This document shows, in pieces, positions 1-11,648 of a DNA stretch of 64,000 nt; position 1 is the stretch's first letter; each line of letters starts with the position of its first letter. The stretch lies in the NCBI GenBank assembly GCA_963565915.1, contig OY751494.1, positions 3,100,001 through 3,164,000 on the forward strand. Direction: 5' to 3'. The DNA is from Entoloma clypeatum. Taxonomy: Eukaryota; Basidiomycota; Agaricomycetes; Agaricales; Entolomataceae. Under the pieces are notes generated by a model. The model searched no databases. It was not told the origin of the DNA and saw only the letters and a program-made list of their open reading frames with translations. The translations under genes were made by a program, and so were the position numbers.

Positions 1-339
1 TTCATACATCTCGTTTTATCTCTTATTTCATATCTCATTTTACTATTTATCTAACTAGCGTGCAGGGGAATCCTCAGAACTTTCTCTTTGGATCTCCCTT
101 GCAAGGTATGTGTTGTATTACTTATCAGACTGCTCAATCTAAACTTTGGATCTCCCTTGCAAGTATCTGAGTGTGAGTCTTGGATTGTAAGGTCACTCTT
201 ACACATACCCTCAAAAGCCCTCACCTGTAGGTGAGGGTTTTCCTTACCCTTGACAAGAGAGTATGGTTTTTCGAGGGTAGGGGTACAGGTATGTATTTTT
301 TACCCACAGGTTATCCCTGTCCATCACTACTCATCCCCT
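1..339. repeat. Repeat fragment and unassigned sequence
   Basis: Bases 1-34 match 14612-14645 and, inverted, the right arm of the long inverted repeat, so the window opens inside a dispersed repeat. The word TTTGGATCTCCCTTGCAAG occurs twice (about 88-107 and 143-162). A perfect hairpin lies at 218-237 (9-bp arms CCCTCACCT/AGGTGAGGG, 2-nt loop). I see no gene here. Confidence 0.5.
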
Positions 340-721
340 ATGGTCTTCTCGCATGCCCAACGGCTGCCTGTCACCTCCTATGGCTTCCTCGCGCACCCAA
401 CAGCTGCCTGTCATGCCCAACCGCCGTCTCCCATTCCCAACGGCCATCTCTCATCTCGAACAACTCCCACTCATCCCCTACAGTCTCCTTGCATGCCCAA
501 CAGTTGCCTGTCGCCCCCAATGGCTGTCTCTCGCCCCCGAGGGCTCCCTGCTGCTCCTCTCACCCCCAACGGCCTCCTCTCACTCTTAACGGCTGCCTCT
601 TGTCCCCTACAGCTTCCTCGCATGCCCAACGGCCATCTCTGGTCTCCGATGGCTGCCTCTCATCTCCGTTGGCTCCCTCTCACCTCTGACGGCCCCCACT
701 CGTGCCCTACGGCCGTCTCTC
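340..721. repeat. CCCAACGG minisatellite, block 1
   Basis: Degenerate tandem units of about 20-22 nt built on TCATGCCCAACGGCTGCC and variants (CCTATGGC, CCCAATGG). All frames stay open because the units are C-rich and lack stops, so the overlapping ORFs here are not genes. The same family recurs at 1558-1738, 12138-12190, 31740-31978 and 63870-64000. Confidence 0.8.
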
Positions 722-1557
722 TTTTTTTTTTTTTGGTCAACAAGTTGTATAGCGGTATACTAAGGGTACAGTCCACTTGACATAGACTAAACTACATCAA
801 TCCGAGGATCTATGTACGCATGAAGAACAAGTGGCACAAAGCTCCATGGAGCAGATAAGTCCTCGCACCAGGACAGGGGGGTCTGTTATGAACAAACACA
901 TTAGTATGTGCGCCCAAAAATTTGGCCGCGCGATACAGGAGCACTCCAACCTTGTGAGGTTGGCCGTTGACGGCGCTGGGGGGTGTCTGCGCCCTACCCC
1001 CCAAAGAAGCACCTATGTGGTTCTTATCCTTTGGTCATGTTTGCTTGCCAGAGGGGGCTGCACCCCTTTGAATCCAGCGCGCTACCACGCGACTACCGCC
1101 AACGGTTGTGTTGGGTGTTGGACGATCCCTAAAGGCAAAGGCCCCTGGGTTATCCATAATGAATTTCCCAAAGACATCCCAGATGGGAGTGTTCCTCAAG
1201 AAGGTGGGCATGTCTGGGGGCCTGGTGGGGTGGTGCAGACATGTGTGAAATATGTGAGCGAAGTCCTCGACGGACCCCGATCCACAGTCGCATTGTTCAA
1301 TTTTGTCACCAATGTTGAACCTATGTCTGTAGTGGCCAATTGGGGTGTGGCTGGTGAGGCCACAGACCATTTGAGCCATGAGGGATTGGGAGTGGCCCAC
1401 ATTCTTAAGCCATGTACCGCCCTTGAGGTGAGACAGTTTCATGTGTTTGGCCCAGGCATGGTCTTGGCGTCTGACGCACGATCTCGGGAATTGGTAGTGG
1501 CGACCAACGTCCTTGGGGGACTGATACAAACTGTTCCAGTTGCCGAGCATGTTGTCC
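722..1557 (-). mobile_element. 5'-truncated LINE insertion with poly(A)
   Basis: A non-LTR retrotransposon 3' end lies antisense inside the minisatellite. The T-run at 722-734 is the poly(A) tail of a minus-strand copy. The word GGCCGTCTCTC is present on both sides (711-721 and 1561-1571) and fits a target-site duplication, although the host repeat itself contains similar words. About 840 bp remain, so it is a typical 5'-truncated copy. Confidence 0.65.
1035..1550 (-). pseudogene. LINE reverse transcriptase C-terminal fragment
   Basis: Open frame of 171 codons with the look of the C-terminal tail of fungal LINE ORF2 proteins: a segment LTSHTPIGHYRHRF followed by a Cys/His cluster (CDCGSG ... 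HIFHTC), where such proteins have a zinc-binding motif after the reverse transcriptase. The RT core and endonuclease are missing because of 5' truncation, so it cannot be functional. The assignment rests on remembered family features. Confidence 0.55.
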
Positions 1558-1738
1558 TATGGCCGTCTCTCATCTCCCCTGGCTCCCTCTCACCTCCAAC
1601 GGCTCTCCCTCATGCCCTACGGCCGTCTCTTGCCCCCAACGGCCACCTCTGGCCAACGGCTGCCTCTTGTCCCCTGCGGCCATATCTCATCTCCAGTGGC
1701 ACCCTCTCATCCCATGCGGCCTCCTTGCCACCTTATCT
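1558..1738. repeat. CCCAACGG minisatellite, block 2
   Basis: Continuation of block 1 beyond the LINE insertion, with units such as CCTACGGCCGTCTCT and CCCCCAACGGCCACC. Bases 1739-1833 that follow are unassigned. Confidence 0.75.
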
Positions 1739-1838
1739 TTTCATGTTGAACCGCGGTTTGAATCTAAACCGAACCTCCCAAACCCAAACCTCCCGATCTG
1801 CGGCCCGTCTACATGTAAGGTGGGTGAATTTGTCTCTA

Positions 1839-2551
1839 TATTATATCCATCTCTGAATCTCCGATCCACTCCAATCGTCCTGCGACATTCCAGATATCCG
1901 TTACCTCCGCGTCTCCGCATGTTGCCATCGTGCATTTCATATTCATAACTCCATGCCTTTATGCATTTCATATTCATATTCCTGTTTACTTATGCATCAC
2001 CTTTTCCGCATGGTCCGTTGACTGACATCTCCAATGTTCGTTACAGTTGCTGGCAACTTACGCCACAACTCCGGACCTACTCCGACCATCTCCGTAAAGT
2101 AATCACATTTAGATATTTAAGCTCGTACCATACCTGTAGTTCCTCAGTTTGAATAGCAACCAAGTTCACTCCTCTACTCTTAGTCCATGCCAGAGATCCT
2201 CGCCGTGGTACAATATGCCGACAACATCCTCATCTTCTGCTCTTCCTCCATCGTTACCCTTCGACAAGCTCAGTACTGTGTCCGAGTCACAACTCTGATG
2301 TCGTCTGACCACTTCCACGTCAGCATGTCTCTCACCGAGATCTCTCTGAGGGCCTCCGCACCTCTGACCTCTCCTCCGACCTCCTGAAATTGGGACACCT
2401 TATCCAACAAACGGCGGCGCAACACATAGATTGAAGCCATGTCCCTCCCCTTTGTTGTTCCTCTGCATTTCCGGAGTTCCACTCCGGTCCCAGTCCTACG
2501 TCCGACCTCCGACGGACTCTGACGAAGCTCTGATGTTTCACCTACTTAACA
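1839..2551 (+). repeat. 5' LTR of A1
   Basis: Same length (713 bp) as the 3' LTR at 8442-9154. It starts TATTAT where the 3' LTR has TGTTAT and ends CTTAACA. It contains a TATTTAAGCTCG promoter-like word near 2115. LTR-LTR differences are mostly transitions at CpG. Confidence 0.93.
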
Positions 2552-2591
2552 GTATATTCAAACTCAAACCGTTTTTGGATTCCTGCTAGTC

Positions 2592-3749
2592 ATGGCACTC
2601 CGAAACACCAAGACAGCAAAAGCCACAGAAGCTGGCACTTCTAGGCAGCAAGTTCTACAAAATGTTGAACAACGTTCAACAGAACTATCCGCTGTAACTC
2701 CGACTACTCCGACACCTCCGGGTTTTTGGCCCATCACACCTCCGCATAATATTCTGATCCCCACATCCCCCATAGAATCTGCATCCCCGTCTCTTCAGAA
2801 TACTTTAGGCCCACAAGCCCTTGCAGATGCTTTCATCTTAATGACCAATGAACTCAAACGCAGCAAAGGTCACAAGCATCACAAAAAGGCTAAGGATCCG
2901 GACACCTTTGATGGTTCCAATCCCCAGAAACTGAACCAGTTCATCCTCCAATGCACATTGTTTTTCTGCAACAACTCCGAGTATGATGATGACTCTGCCA
3001 AAATCACTCTCACCATCTCTTTTCTCTGAGGCACAGCTCTCGATTATTTCGAGCATTTCATCATCGAACTGGACCCAGAAAACCCCCCGGACTGGTACGA
3101 AGATTGGTCCGCATTCCTCTGCACACTCTGCACAGAATTTGGGGTCATTGACCCCGTTGCAGATGCTGCCGACTCTCTGGACAATCTCAAAATGCGCGAA
3201 AATCAACATATTCTCAAGTATAATATCGAGTTCACACACCTTGCTGCCAAAATGCACTGGGACAGCTCCGCCCTGCATCACCGGTACTACTCTGGGTTGG
3301 CGGAGCGGATTAAAGATGTCCTTGGGACTCAAGCAAAGCCAAGCATGTTACCAGCACTTAGGGAGCTAGCACAGACTATTGATGCTCGCCACTGGGAATG
3401 TCAGTGCGAGAAATCCCACTCCGACAAGGCCGCATCCAAATCTGACAAATCCAAAGCTAAAACTCCCTCCACAAACTCTGATAAAAACTCCAAAGCCAAA
3501 CCGCAGACACAGAACCAGGGCAAACAGTCGAAGCCTTCCTCCGCTCCCAAGTCCAACATCTCCGACAAACTCGGAAAAGACGGAAAGCTAACTCTGGAGG
3601 AACGCAAACGCCGTTTTGACAACAACCTCTGCATGTTTTGTGGCAAAGCTGGACACGTCGCGAAAGATTGCCTGAAGTCTTCGTCCTCCGCCTCTAAGGC
3701 TAAGGCGCGTGCTGCCCAAGCCAAGACCACGGATGAAACAAAAAATTAG
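2592..3749 (+). pseudogene. gag: A1 gag (nucleocapsid type), one nonsense codon
   Basis: Structural polyprotein of chromovirus A, same start and end as the intact 385-residue gag of A3. It is interrupted by TGA at 3027-3029 where A3 has an Arg codon (FLRGTALDYF context), a CGA-to-TGA change. Near the C-terminus is one CCHC zinc knuckle (CMFCGKAGHVAKDC), expected to bind element RNA. The Lys/Ser-rich stretch before it is typical linker. Pol follows in the -1 frame. Confidence 0.9.
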
Positions 3750-3787
3750 CGGGCAGTCCACAGGACTCTGTACGGCCTGAGGACTGC
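3740..3787 (+). promoter_or_regulatory. Probable -1 ribosomal frameshift signal (A1)
   Basis: The heptamer A AAA AAT (3740-3746, gag frame ACA AAA AAT TAG) sits directly before the gag stop. After a 6-nt spacer a hairpin follows at 3753-3787: GCAGTCC pairs with GGACTGC, then after an A/A mismatch CAGG pairs with CCTG around an 11-nt loop. Pol is open in the -1 frame across this site. This is the standard layout of a retroelement gag-pol frameshift. The same signal is present in A3. Confidence 0.7.
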
Positions 3788-6700
3788 GTTGAACCCATCT
3801 GTACTACCGCTCTACTCAACGCTTCCGCTCTTTCCGACCCCAATTCCCTCCGTGTCTGACTTACATCTCTGCTTATCTCCAATTCTTCTCTGATAGCCGC
3901 CCTTGTGGAATCCGGCTCCACTCATTGTTTTATTGACTCCCATTACGCTTCATCCTATAAACTCCCTTTCACCTCCATACCTCCGATTGAACTTAAATTA
4001 TTTGACGGAACGTCCAACTCCGTCATTACTCAGGCGGTTGATCTCCCTGTATACTTTTCCTCCGGTGAATATATGGCCATTACAGCCTACGTGACTCCAC
4101 TCGATTCCTCCTGTTCTATGGTTCTTGAATACAACTAGCTCACCCGCTACAATCCTATGATTGACTGGGTATTGGGCAGTATTACTTTCCATCCACAGCT
4201 CTTGAAGGAGTCTCCGACCTTGACGTCTTCTGCCAGGTCAGCTCCGCTACCTCCGCAGACCTCTCCCAATACTCCGACCTCCAACTCCGGCACACCCGCT
4301 GCAACTCTGGATGTTGTTCCAAATATTGCATTGATAAATGCAGCCGCATTTGTGTGCACTTGCAAACTTCCGGGTGCCCAATCTTTCCGAATTCACCTCT
4401 CCGACCACATGACCTCTGCCCAATCCGCTTCCATGTCCGAGGAACCTCTGGACCTCTCCCATATCCCAGAGGAATATCACGATTTTGCCGAGGTTTTTAG
4501 CAAGACAAAAGCAGACACCCTTGCTCCACATCATCCGTATGACCTCCGCATTGAGTTAGAAGACAGATCAACTCCCCCTATTGGCCCTATGTACTCCATT
4601 TCACAATCCAAACTATCTGCCCTGCAAAACTTCATAGATGAACATTTGGCCATTGGTTTCATTCATCCCTCTCGCTCTCCGCACGGTGCTCCGGTCCTCT
4701 TTGTCTGAAAGAAGGACGGTTCCCTCCGCCTGTGCATCGACTATCGGGGCCTGAACAAAGTTACCAAGAAGGATTGCTACCCTCTTCCACTCATCTCCGA
4801 TCTCCTTTCCACTGCTGGAAAAGTGCGTGTTTATACCACTCTCAACCTCCAGCATGCATATTATCTTGTCCACATTGAGATGAATGGAAAACCGCTTTCT
4901 GTACTCGTTACGGATTGTTTGAATGGCTTGTTATGCCTTTTGGACTATCCAACGCCCCTGCCGCTTTTCAGCGATTTGTGAATGATATCTTCAGTGACCT
5001 CCTCGATGTTACAGTGGTGGTCTACCTCAACAACATTCTCATTTACTCTGAGGACCCCGCCAAGCACCCCGACAATGTCAAGGAAGTTCTCCGATGTCTC
5101 CACAAGAACAGACTTTACATCCGCTCCGACAAGTGCAAATTTTCTGTCGACACAGTTGAATATCTTGGTTTCATCCTTTCTCCCTCCGGTCTCTGCATGT
5201 CCGAAACCAAGGTGAAGACCATTCAAGAGTGGCCTGAACGTCGAAAAGTGAAGGACGTACAGTCTTTCCTTGGATTCGCAAATTTCTATTGACATTTCAT
5301 TCACAGTTATTTGGACATTGTTGTTCCGCTCACCCGACTCACCCGGAAGGGTACTCCGTTCCGTTTCTCTGACTCCACACAGAGTGCGTTCAACGAGTTG
5401 AAACTCGCTTTTACCAAAGCACCGGTCCTCACTCATTGGATTCCTGATTGACCTATTATCATTGAGACGGACGCCTCCGACTACGCACTTGGTGCTATTT
5501 TGTCCATCTGGACCTCTGAGGAGGAGATACACCCAGTAGTGTTCCACTCCCACACCTTCACCGCCCCGGAACTCAACTACGACACGCACGACAAGGAGTT
5601 ACTTGCTATCCATGAAGCATTCAAGGTATGGCGACATTACCTTGAAGGCTCCGCTGCTCCAATCGATGTTGTCACGGACCACAAGAACCTGGAGTACTTC
5701 GCCACTACAAAGGTTCTCACCCGCCGACAGGCCCAGTGGTCCGAGTTCCTCTCTCAGTTCAACCTCTTGATTCACTTCCGCCCCGGACATCTCGGTACCA
5801 AGCCAGACCCTTTGACTAGACGATGGGACGTCTATCCCAAAGAGGGGAATAGCGACTATGTGTCGGTAAATCCAAGCAACTTCCGACCAGTCTTTTCCCA
5901 AGAACAGCTGTCCGCATCTCTCCGAGCTACGGAGTTGTTCACCCCTGTTCTCCGTGCCACAGTCATAATGGACATTGAACAGTTGCACTCCGACATCCTC
6001 TGTTCACTCCCATCCGACCCAATCTATGCCGACCATCTCAAGGAGCCCAAACCGCACTGGTCCATAGACTCCGACGGTTTCCTCCGTCATAGTGGTTGCA
6101 TTTATGTCCCCAACTCCGATAACCTCTGGCTCCGCATCCTCCGCAACAAGCACAACCATATTCTCTCGGAACACCCCGGACAGAACAAGACAGTTAGTCT
6201 CATTCAACGAGATTATACTTGGCCTGGTGTTTGAGACTTTGTCAAAAAGTACTGCAAATCCTGCACCACTTGCATGTGCTCTAAACCTCAATGCCACAAG
6301 CCCTATGGTATGCTCAAGCAACTCCCAGTTCCGAACCTTCTGTGGAACTCCATATCCATGGACTTCATTGAGACACTTCCGACCTCTGGCGGTTTTGACG
6401 CAATCCTTGTTATTGTTGACCGAATGACAAAACAAAGCATTTTTGTTCCGACTATGATCCACTGCACCTCCGAAGATCTAGCCACCTTGTTCATCCTGTA
6501 TGTGTTCTCCAAGCACGGAGTACCGGAACATGTCACCTCCAACCGAGGCCCGGAGTTTGTCTCCCGCTTTTTCCGCTCCCTCGGAAAAGCCCTCAACATG
6601 ACTCTGCATTTCACCTCTGGCTACCATCCTGAAGGTGACGGTCAAACCAAATGTACCAACCAAACCTTGGAACAGTACCTCCGCATCTTCTGCAACTATC

Positions 6701-7437
6701 AGCAGGACAACTGGTCCGAGCTACTTCCGCTTGCAGAGTTCGCGTACAACAATGCTCCGAGTGCTACGACCGGGATCTTGCCCTTCTTCACCAATAAAGG
6801 TTATCATCCGAACCTCTCCATCCATCCAGAGCGTGACCTCGCATCCGCCCGTGCCTGACAATTCGTTGTAGACCTGGACGAGCTTCACCAAGAGCTCAAA
6901 TCTACAATCCTAGAAGCTCAACGACGCTATCAAGGCCCTGCTGATCTCCGGCGTGCTCCACCTCCTCCGCTCAAAGTAGGACAGCAAGCTTTTGTGAAGG
7001 CCAAGTTTTTCCGCACTACGTGACCCTCCAAAAAGCTGTCTGAAAAGTACCTTGGCCCCTTTGACATCCTTGCCAGGAATGGTACACACTCTTACACCCT
7101 CCGACTTCCGGACACCATACAGGGTGTTCACCCCGTTTTCCACATCTCCATGCTGGAGCCATCTGTTCCGAACATCATTCCGAACCGGACAGTAACTCTG
7201 CCTCCTCCAATCAATGTTGAAGGAGAAGTGGAATACGAAATCGCCGAAATCCTTGACACCAAACTGGATCGGCGTCGTTCTTGCAAACTGCTCTACCTAG
7301 TCCATTGGCTAGGCTATGAAGGAACCGATGAGGAACAGTCCTGGCTACCCGCCATGGAACTCGAACACGTGACGGACTTAGTCATGGACTTTCACTCCGC
7401 GTATCCGGAGAAACCAGGCCCCTTATCATGCCTATAG
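3744..7437 (+). pseudogene. pol: A1 pol: protease-RT-RNase H-integrase-chromodomain
   Basis: Protease motif ESGSTHCF (active-site Asp changed to Glu) near 3908; RT core with [12 protein letters not shown] near 4935 and YLNN in place of YLDD near 5020; RNase H around 5460-5640; integrase with a GYHPEGDGQTKCTNQ stretch near 6620; chromodomain (YLVHWLGYEGTDEEQSW) near 7290-7350. Stops interrupt it at least at 4136, 4706, 5290, 5447, 6232, 6856 and 7021, each where Arg or Trp is expected. The loss of catalytic Asp residues and the stops make it dead. Confidence 0.9.
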
Positions 7438-7504
7438 AACTGCGCAAGACATTTATATTGCAAAATAAAAAAATAAAAAGTAATAAAAATTATTGGAGGA
7501 GGGG

Positions 7505-8333
7505 CTACTGGGTTTTGGCCTTCTTGGCCGGTGGACCATTATCCTCCAACTCATCCCCCGGTTCTCCCTCCGCCTCCTCTTTCTCCGCTTGCAGTTCTGC
7601 AAGCTCCCCATCAGCCAACTCCTCGTCCTCCCCCTCGTCCTTTTCCTCGTCCTCTTCCTCTCCTTCCTCCTCTTCTCTGTCCTCTGGCTCTGACTCCGGA
7701 GCTGCTGCCTCCAGCAGGAAGTTCCGGTAGGCGAGGTGGTTGTTCATAATTTGTAGCTGCCGGAGCAGCGCCCAACCAACCCTCGCCGACTGCTCCTCCT
7801 TCTGTTCCAGAGCCTCCCGGAGCCCCTGGAGCTCCTCCGCGACCCCTGTGCCGCAGCAGTTTTTCACCCCTCTCAGGCCCGCGACCTCCGCAATGACCTC
7901 CTCCATCTTTCCCCACTTCCGCTTCGCTGGCCTTCAGGCAAACCCATTTGCCGTCTTTGCACCGCTGGCACGCGGTGCCCTTCCCCTGCCTAAGGAGATT
8001 GTCAGTAAGAAAAAGAAGATGGAGAAGTGGGTACTTACAATGCCCACTTGCACTCCACCTTTGCCTGCACACAGGCCTGACACGCCTCCCCCTGGACCTC
8101 TGACTCCTCCGCTCTCCGCCCTCTGCTTCCCCGCCTTCTTCGCCCTCTTCTTCTCTGTCTCCGCCTCAGCCTCTGCCCTCTTCTTCACCTCTGCCTCCCT
8201 CGCCCTCCTCTCAGCCTCCTCCTTCTCCTTGCATACCTGCACCAGATGGCGCAGGAGCTCCTCTTCAGAGTCATCCAGGTTGGTGCAGATCAGGTGGGCT
8301 GTGTGCTGGAGCCTTGGTGCATGTTGGTGGTAA
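7505..8333 (-). pseudogene. A1 antisense accessory ORF, broken
   Basis: Counterpart of the intact antisense gene of A3 (49883-50855). The exon 2 part reads openly from 7906 to 7505 (coiled-coil segment, acidic stretch, C-terminal GPPAKKAKTQ). The Zn-cluster half-motif CQRCKDGKWVC is present but in another frame. The N-terminal part has a 1-nt deletion and a TGA relative to A3. The intron donor GTAAGT and acceptor TTAG are still visible around 8035-7985. It converges tail to tail with pol, 67 nt apart. Confidence 0.75.
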
Positions 8334-8441
8334 CTGGAAGAAAACCCTTGGTCCGCTCATCTCCGTTAAATAACTGAGACCACATGACCTTGTTTATTTT
8401 CTCGCAGTCTTCCATGGGTGTCAGACCTAAGAGGGGAATAC

Positions 8442-9154
8442 TGTTATATCCATCTCCAAATCTCCGATCCACTCCGATCGTCCTCCGACATTCCAGACAT
8501 CCATTACCTCCGCATCTCCGCACATTGCCATCATGCATTTCATATTCATAACTCCATGCCTTTATGCATTTCATATTCATATTCCCGTTTACTTATGCAT
8601 CGCCTTTTCCACATGGTCCATTGACCAACATCTCCGATGTTTGTTACAGTTGCTGGCAACTTACACCACAACTCCGGACCTACTCCGACCATCTCCGTAA
8701 AGTAATCACATTTAGATATTTAAGCTCGTACCATACCTGTAGTTCCTCAGTTTGAATAGCAACCAAGTTCACTCCTCTACTCTTAGTACATGCCAGAGAT
8801 CCTCACCGTGGTACAATATGCTGACAACATCCTCATCTTCTGCTCTTCCTCCATCGTTACCCTTCGACGAGCTCAGTACTGTGTCCGAGTCACAACTCTG
8901 ACGTCGTCCGACCACTTCCACATCAGCGTGTCTCTCACCGAGATCTCTCTGAGGCTCTCTGCACCTCTGACATCTCCTCCGACCTCCTGAAATTGGGACA
9001 CCTTATCCAACAAACGGTGGCGCAACACATACGTTGAACCCATGTCCCTCCCCTTCGTCGTTCCTCCACATTTCCGGAGTTCTGCTCCAGTCCCAGTCCT
9101 ACGTCCGACCTCCAACAGACTCTGATGAAGCTCCAACGTTTCACCTACTTAACA
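8442..9154 (+). repeat. 3' LTR of A1
   Basis: Begins TGTTATATCC directly after a purine tract (AAGAGGGGAATA, 8429-8440) that fits a polypurine tract for plus-strand priming, and ends TTAACA at 9154 followed by the TSD CTCTA. Confidence 0.93.
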
Positions 9155-9159
9155 CTCTA

Positions 9160-9966
9160 GTGGAACCTGGGCAAAGAGGGAGATGTGCAGACAGGGCACC
9201 AGAGGACATGACAATGCCTGGCGAGCTGTAAGTCATTCCTATCTGAAATCTGCTGCATTCACTGATATACCCCCCACAGTGCTTCATTCCCAATACCTAG
9301 AGAGCCAATAAACTTATTTACATGTTTGTAGCATAGAGAAACTTTATAATAATTTTGAAATTTGCACCACATCATCATCTGGACAGTGTGTGATGTTTAC
9401 AATACCATGAGCTATCCCACTAGTTCTGGACCCAGAGTATCTCTCTAGAGTACTGAGTGCTTCCTTACAGGACACTACAGGACACTACAGAGTGGCCTGC
9501 CAGTCTACCAGGGGTCCTCTGTAGTGACCAGGGTCACTACAGAGCTCCCTGTTTCAAATACCCTGTTCTACCATACTACAGTGCTCTGTAGTACTCCCAG
9601 GGCCAATCAGGGTTTGCTGATGCTAGTGTTTGAAAGTTCGGTCCAGTCCGGTCTTTTGGCCAAAAAAGGAAAGACCGAGACTGAGACTGGTCTTCATCAG
9701 CAAATCAGACCTGTCCTACATAGCGCTGCATAGCACCATAGTGCTGTAGCATATATTGCCAAGTGTGTAGCACTCCATAGCATCAGGGCTGGCTATGGAG
9801 TACTATGTAGCATCAGTGTTTCATTATGTAGCATACCTTTCAAACTGTGAAGCACTCCATAGACTCTACTATAGCCACCACATTTCGGCTGGTATTGCAT
9901 AAATCCAAAGAGAAAAATTTAAACCAATTCATTGTAGGATATACATAATTACATATTTAACAACAT
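9160..9966. repeat. F-type repeat (left part), no gene
   Basis: Non-coding sequence rich in words such as CTACAGAG, GTAGCAC and CTATGGAG, with local short inverted repeats (TCTGTAGTGACC ... GGTCACTACAGA at 9520-9543). Similar words in inverted orientation occur at 11750-11970 and 30590-30680. A MITE G fragment lies inside it. Confidence 0.55.
9634..9710 (+). repeat. hAT-like MITE G, fragment 1
   Basis: Starts with AGTGTTTGAAAGTTCGGTCC, the terminal sequence of the complete copy at 30682-31180, then continues into GACTGAGACTGGTCTTC. Only the first part of the element can be recognised. Confidence 0.5.
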
Positions 9967-9971
9967 ATGAT

Positions 9972-11530
9972 GTGCACTGTCCTGGCTCACCTCCCCACAC
10001 TTCCCTTGCCCGGGCGCCGTCTCATGTCAGCCCGGTGTGCCCCCGCACGCAGCCACCTGCCGTGTCCCTCAGCTCTCGTGCATCCTTGTCACCCGCGTCC
10101 TGTATGCCCCATGCCTGCGTGTCATGCAATGGTGTGTTTCACCCATGTTTGTGTGTCCTGTGCCTTGTGTTGTTTCTTGTGCATGCCACGCCATTCTCGT
10201 GTCTCTCGTGCTGTTTTCTGTCCTATTTTTTGCATCACCCGCCCTTTCTCGTGTCTCCTGTGCCATTTCTCATGTTTCCTGTGCTGTTTCTTGGGTTTCC
10301 TGTCACATTTTTTATGTCCCCCGCCATTTCTCATGTGTCCTATGCCATTTCTCACTTCCTCTGCCGTTTCTCATGTCCCCTGCCATTCCTTGTGTTCCCT
10401 GTCCTGTTCCTCGCTTCCCCCGCCATTCCTGCATGTCTCCTGCTGTTTCTTGTGTCTCCCGCTGTTTCTCGCATCCCCTGCTATGTCTCCTGCTGTTGCT
10501 TGCTTGCGGGTCTTCTGCCGTTTCTCGTGTGGTTGGTCAGTGGTCTGACCTGACATGGATGGTGGGAAGCTTACCTATACAGGGCCTCATGGCCCTTGTG
10601 TGAATGGAGGAGGAGGCATCGACAGAGGGATGGAGGAGAAGGGAGTGATGGGGGGAAGGCAAGAACTTAGATGTGGCAAGGTTCGGTTCTTGATCTATAC
10701 TCGGCAGGTTCCTGACTCAGGCAGCCAAGTGAAACATTGGAACTTGCCGACCTCGGCAACACCCGAAAGTCAAAAAATATTCTAAGTCCCACATAACATC
10801 TTCTTGCCTCCCCCTATCACCTCTCTTCTCCTCCATCCCTCCGTCGATGCCTCCTCCTCCGTTCACACAAGGGCCACAAGGCCCTGTCTAGGTAAGCTCC
10901 CCACCATCCATGTCAGGTCAGACCACTGACCAACCACACGAGAAACGGCAGAAGACCCGCAAGCAAGCAACAGCAGGAGACATAGCAGGGGATGCGAGAA
11001 ACAGCGGGAGACACAAGAAACAGCAGGAGACATGCAGGAACAGCGGGGGAAGCGAGGAACATGACAGGGAATGCAAGGAATGGCAGGAAAAGCAAGGAAC
11101 ATGACAGGGAAAGCAAGGAACAGCGGGGGAAGTGAGGAACATGACAGAGAACATGAGAAACAGTGGGGGATGCGCAGGAATGGCGGGAGATGCATAGGGA
11201 TGGCAGGGGAAGTGAGGAACAGAACAGGGAACATGAGGAATGGCGGGGGACATGCTGGAATGGGACAGGAAACATGAGGAAACGCGGGAGATGTGCAGGA
11301 ACGGTGGGAGATGCATAGAGACAGCAGGGGACATGCAAAAATGGCGGGGGAAGAAAGGAACAGGACAGGAAACATGAGGAATGGTGGGGGAAGCAAGGAA
11401 CACAACAGGAAACATGAGGAATGGCATAGAACACATGAGAAACGGCGGGGGATGTGAAAAATGTGACAGGAAACCCAAGAAACGGCATGGGAGACATGAG
11501 AAACAGCGGGGGGTGGAGCAGGGCTGTAAC
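9972..11530. repeat. Imperfect minisatellite palindrome
   Basis: The left arm carries units like GCCATTTCTCATGTTTCCTGT; the right arm carries the reverse complement with a different number of units. The arms match best over about 10230-10665 and 10801-11500, around a 135-nt centre (10666-10800). The inner arms also match outside the minisatellite (GGAGGAGGAGGCATCGAC and its complement). ORFs of up to 250 codons read through but are repetitive Cys/Pro/Phe strings, so I do not call genes. Confidence 0.7.
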
Positions 11531-11648
11531 TGAGAGATGCACAGGTGACGAGGGAGACCTCACATGTGCAGGAGACAGGAGGCATGCAGAATGCATTGGT
11601 GGCAAGAGGGACGACTCACAAAACTCTATTTTTTTGTACATATTTAGC

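Larger units (their letters stand above)
1839..9154 (+). mobile_element. Ty3/Gypsy chromovirus A1, full length, decayed
   Basis: A 7,316-bp LTR retrotransposon. Two 713-bp LTRs (1839-2551, 8442-9154) enclose gag, pol with a C-terminal chromodomain, and an antisense ORF. The 5-bp target-site duplication CTCTA flanks it (1834-1838 and 9155-9159). The order protease-RT-RNase H-integrase-chromodomain defines a chromovirus. Compared with copy A3 (49080-56540) it carries many C-to-T and G-to-A changes, often at CpG, which create stop codons; it is an old, dead copy. Confidence 0.95.

Noticed and set aside
340..780. ORFs of 150-176 codons at the window start
   Set aside because: Same reason: repeat units of the CCCAACGG minisatellite are open in several frames.
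7531..8333. Plus-strand ORFs rich in Pro/Ser opposite the antisense gene of A1
   Set aside because: They are shadows of the Glu/Lys-rich antisense frame and lack splice or motif support.
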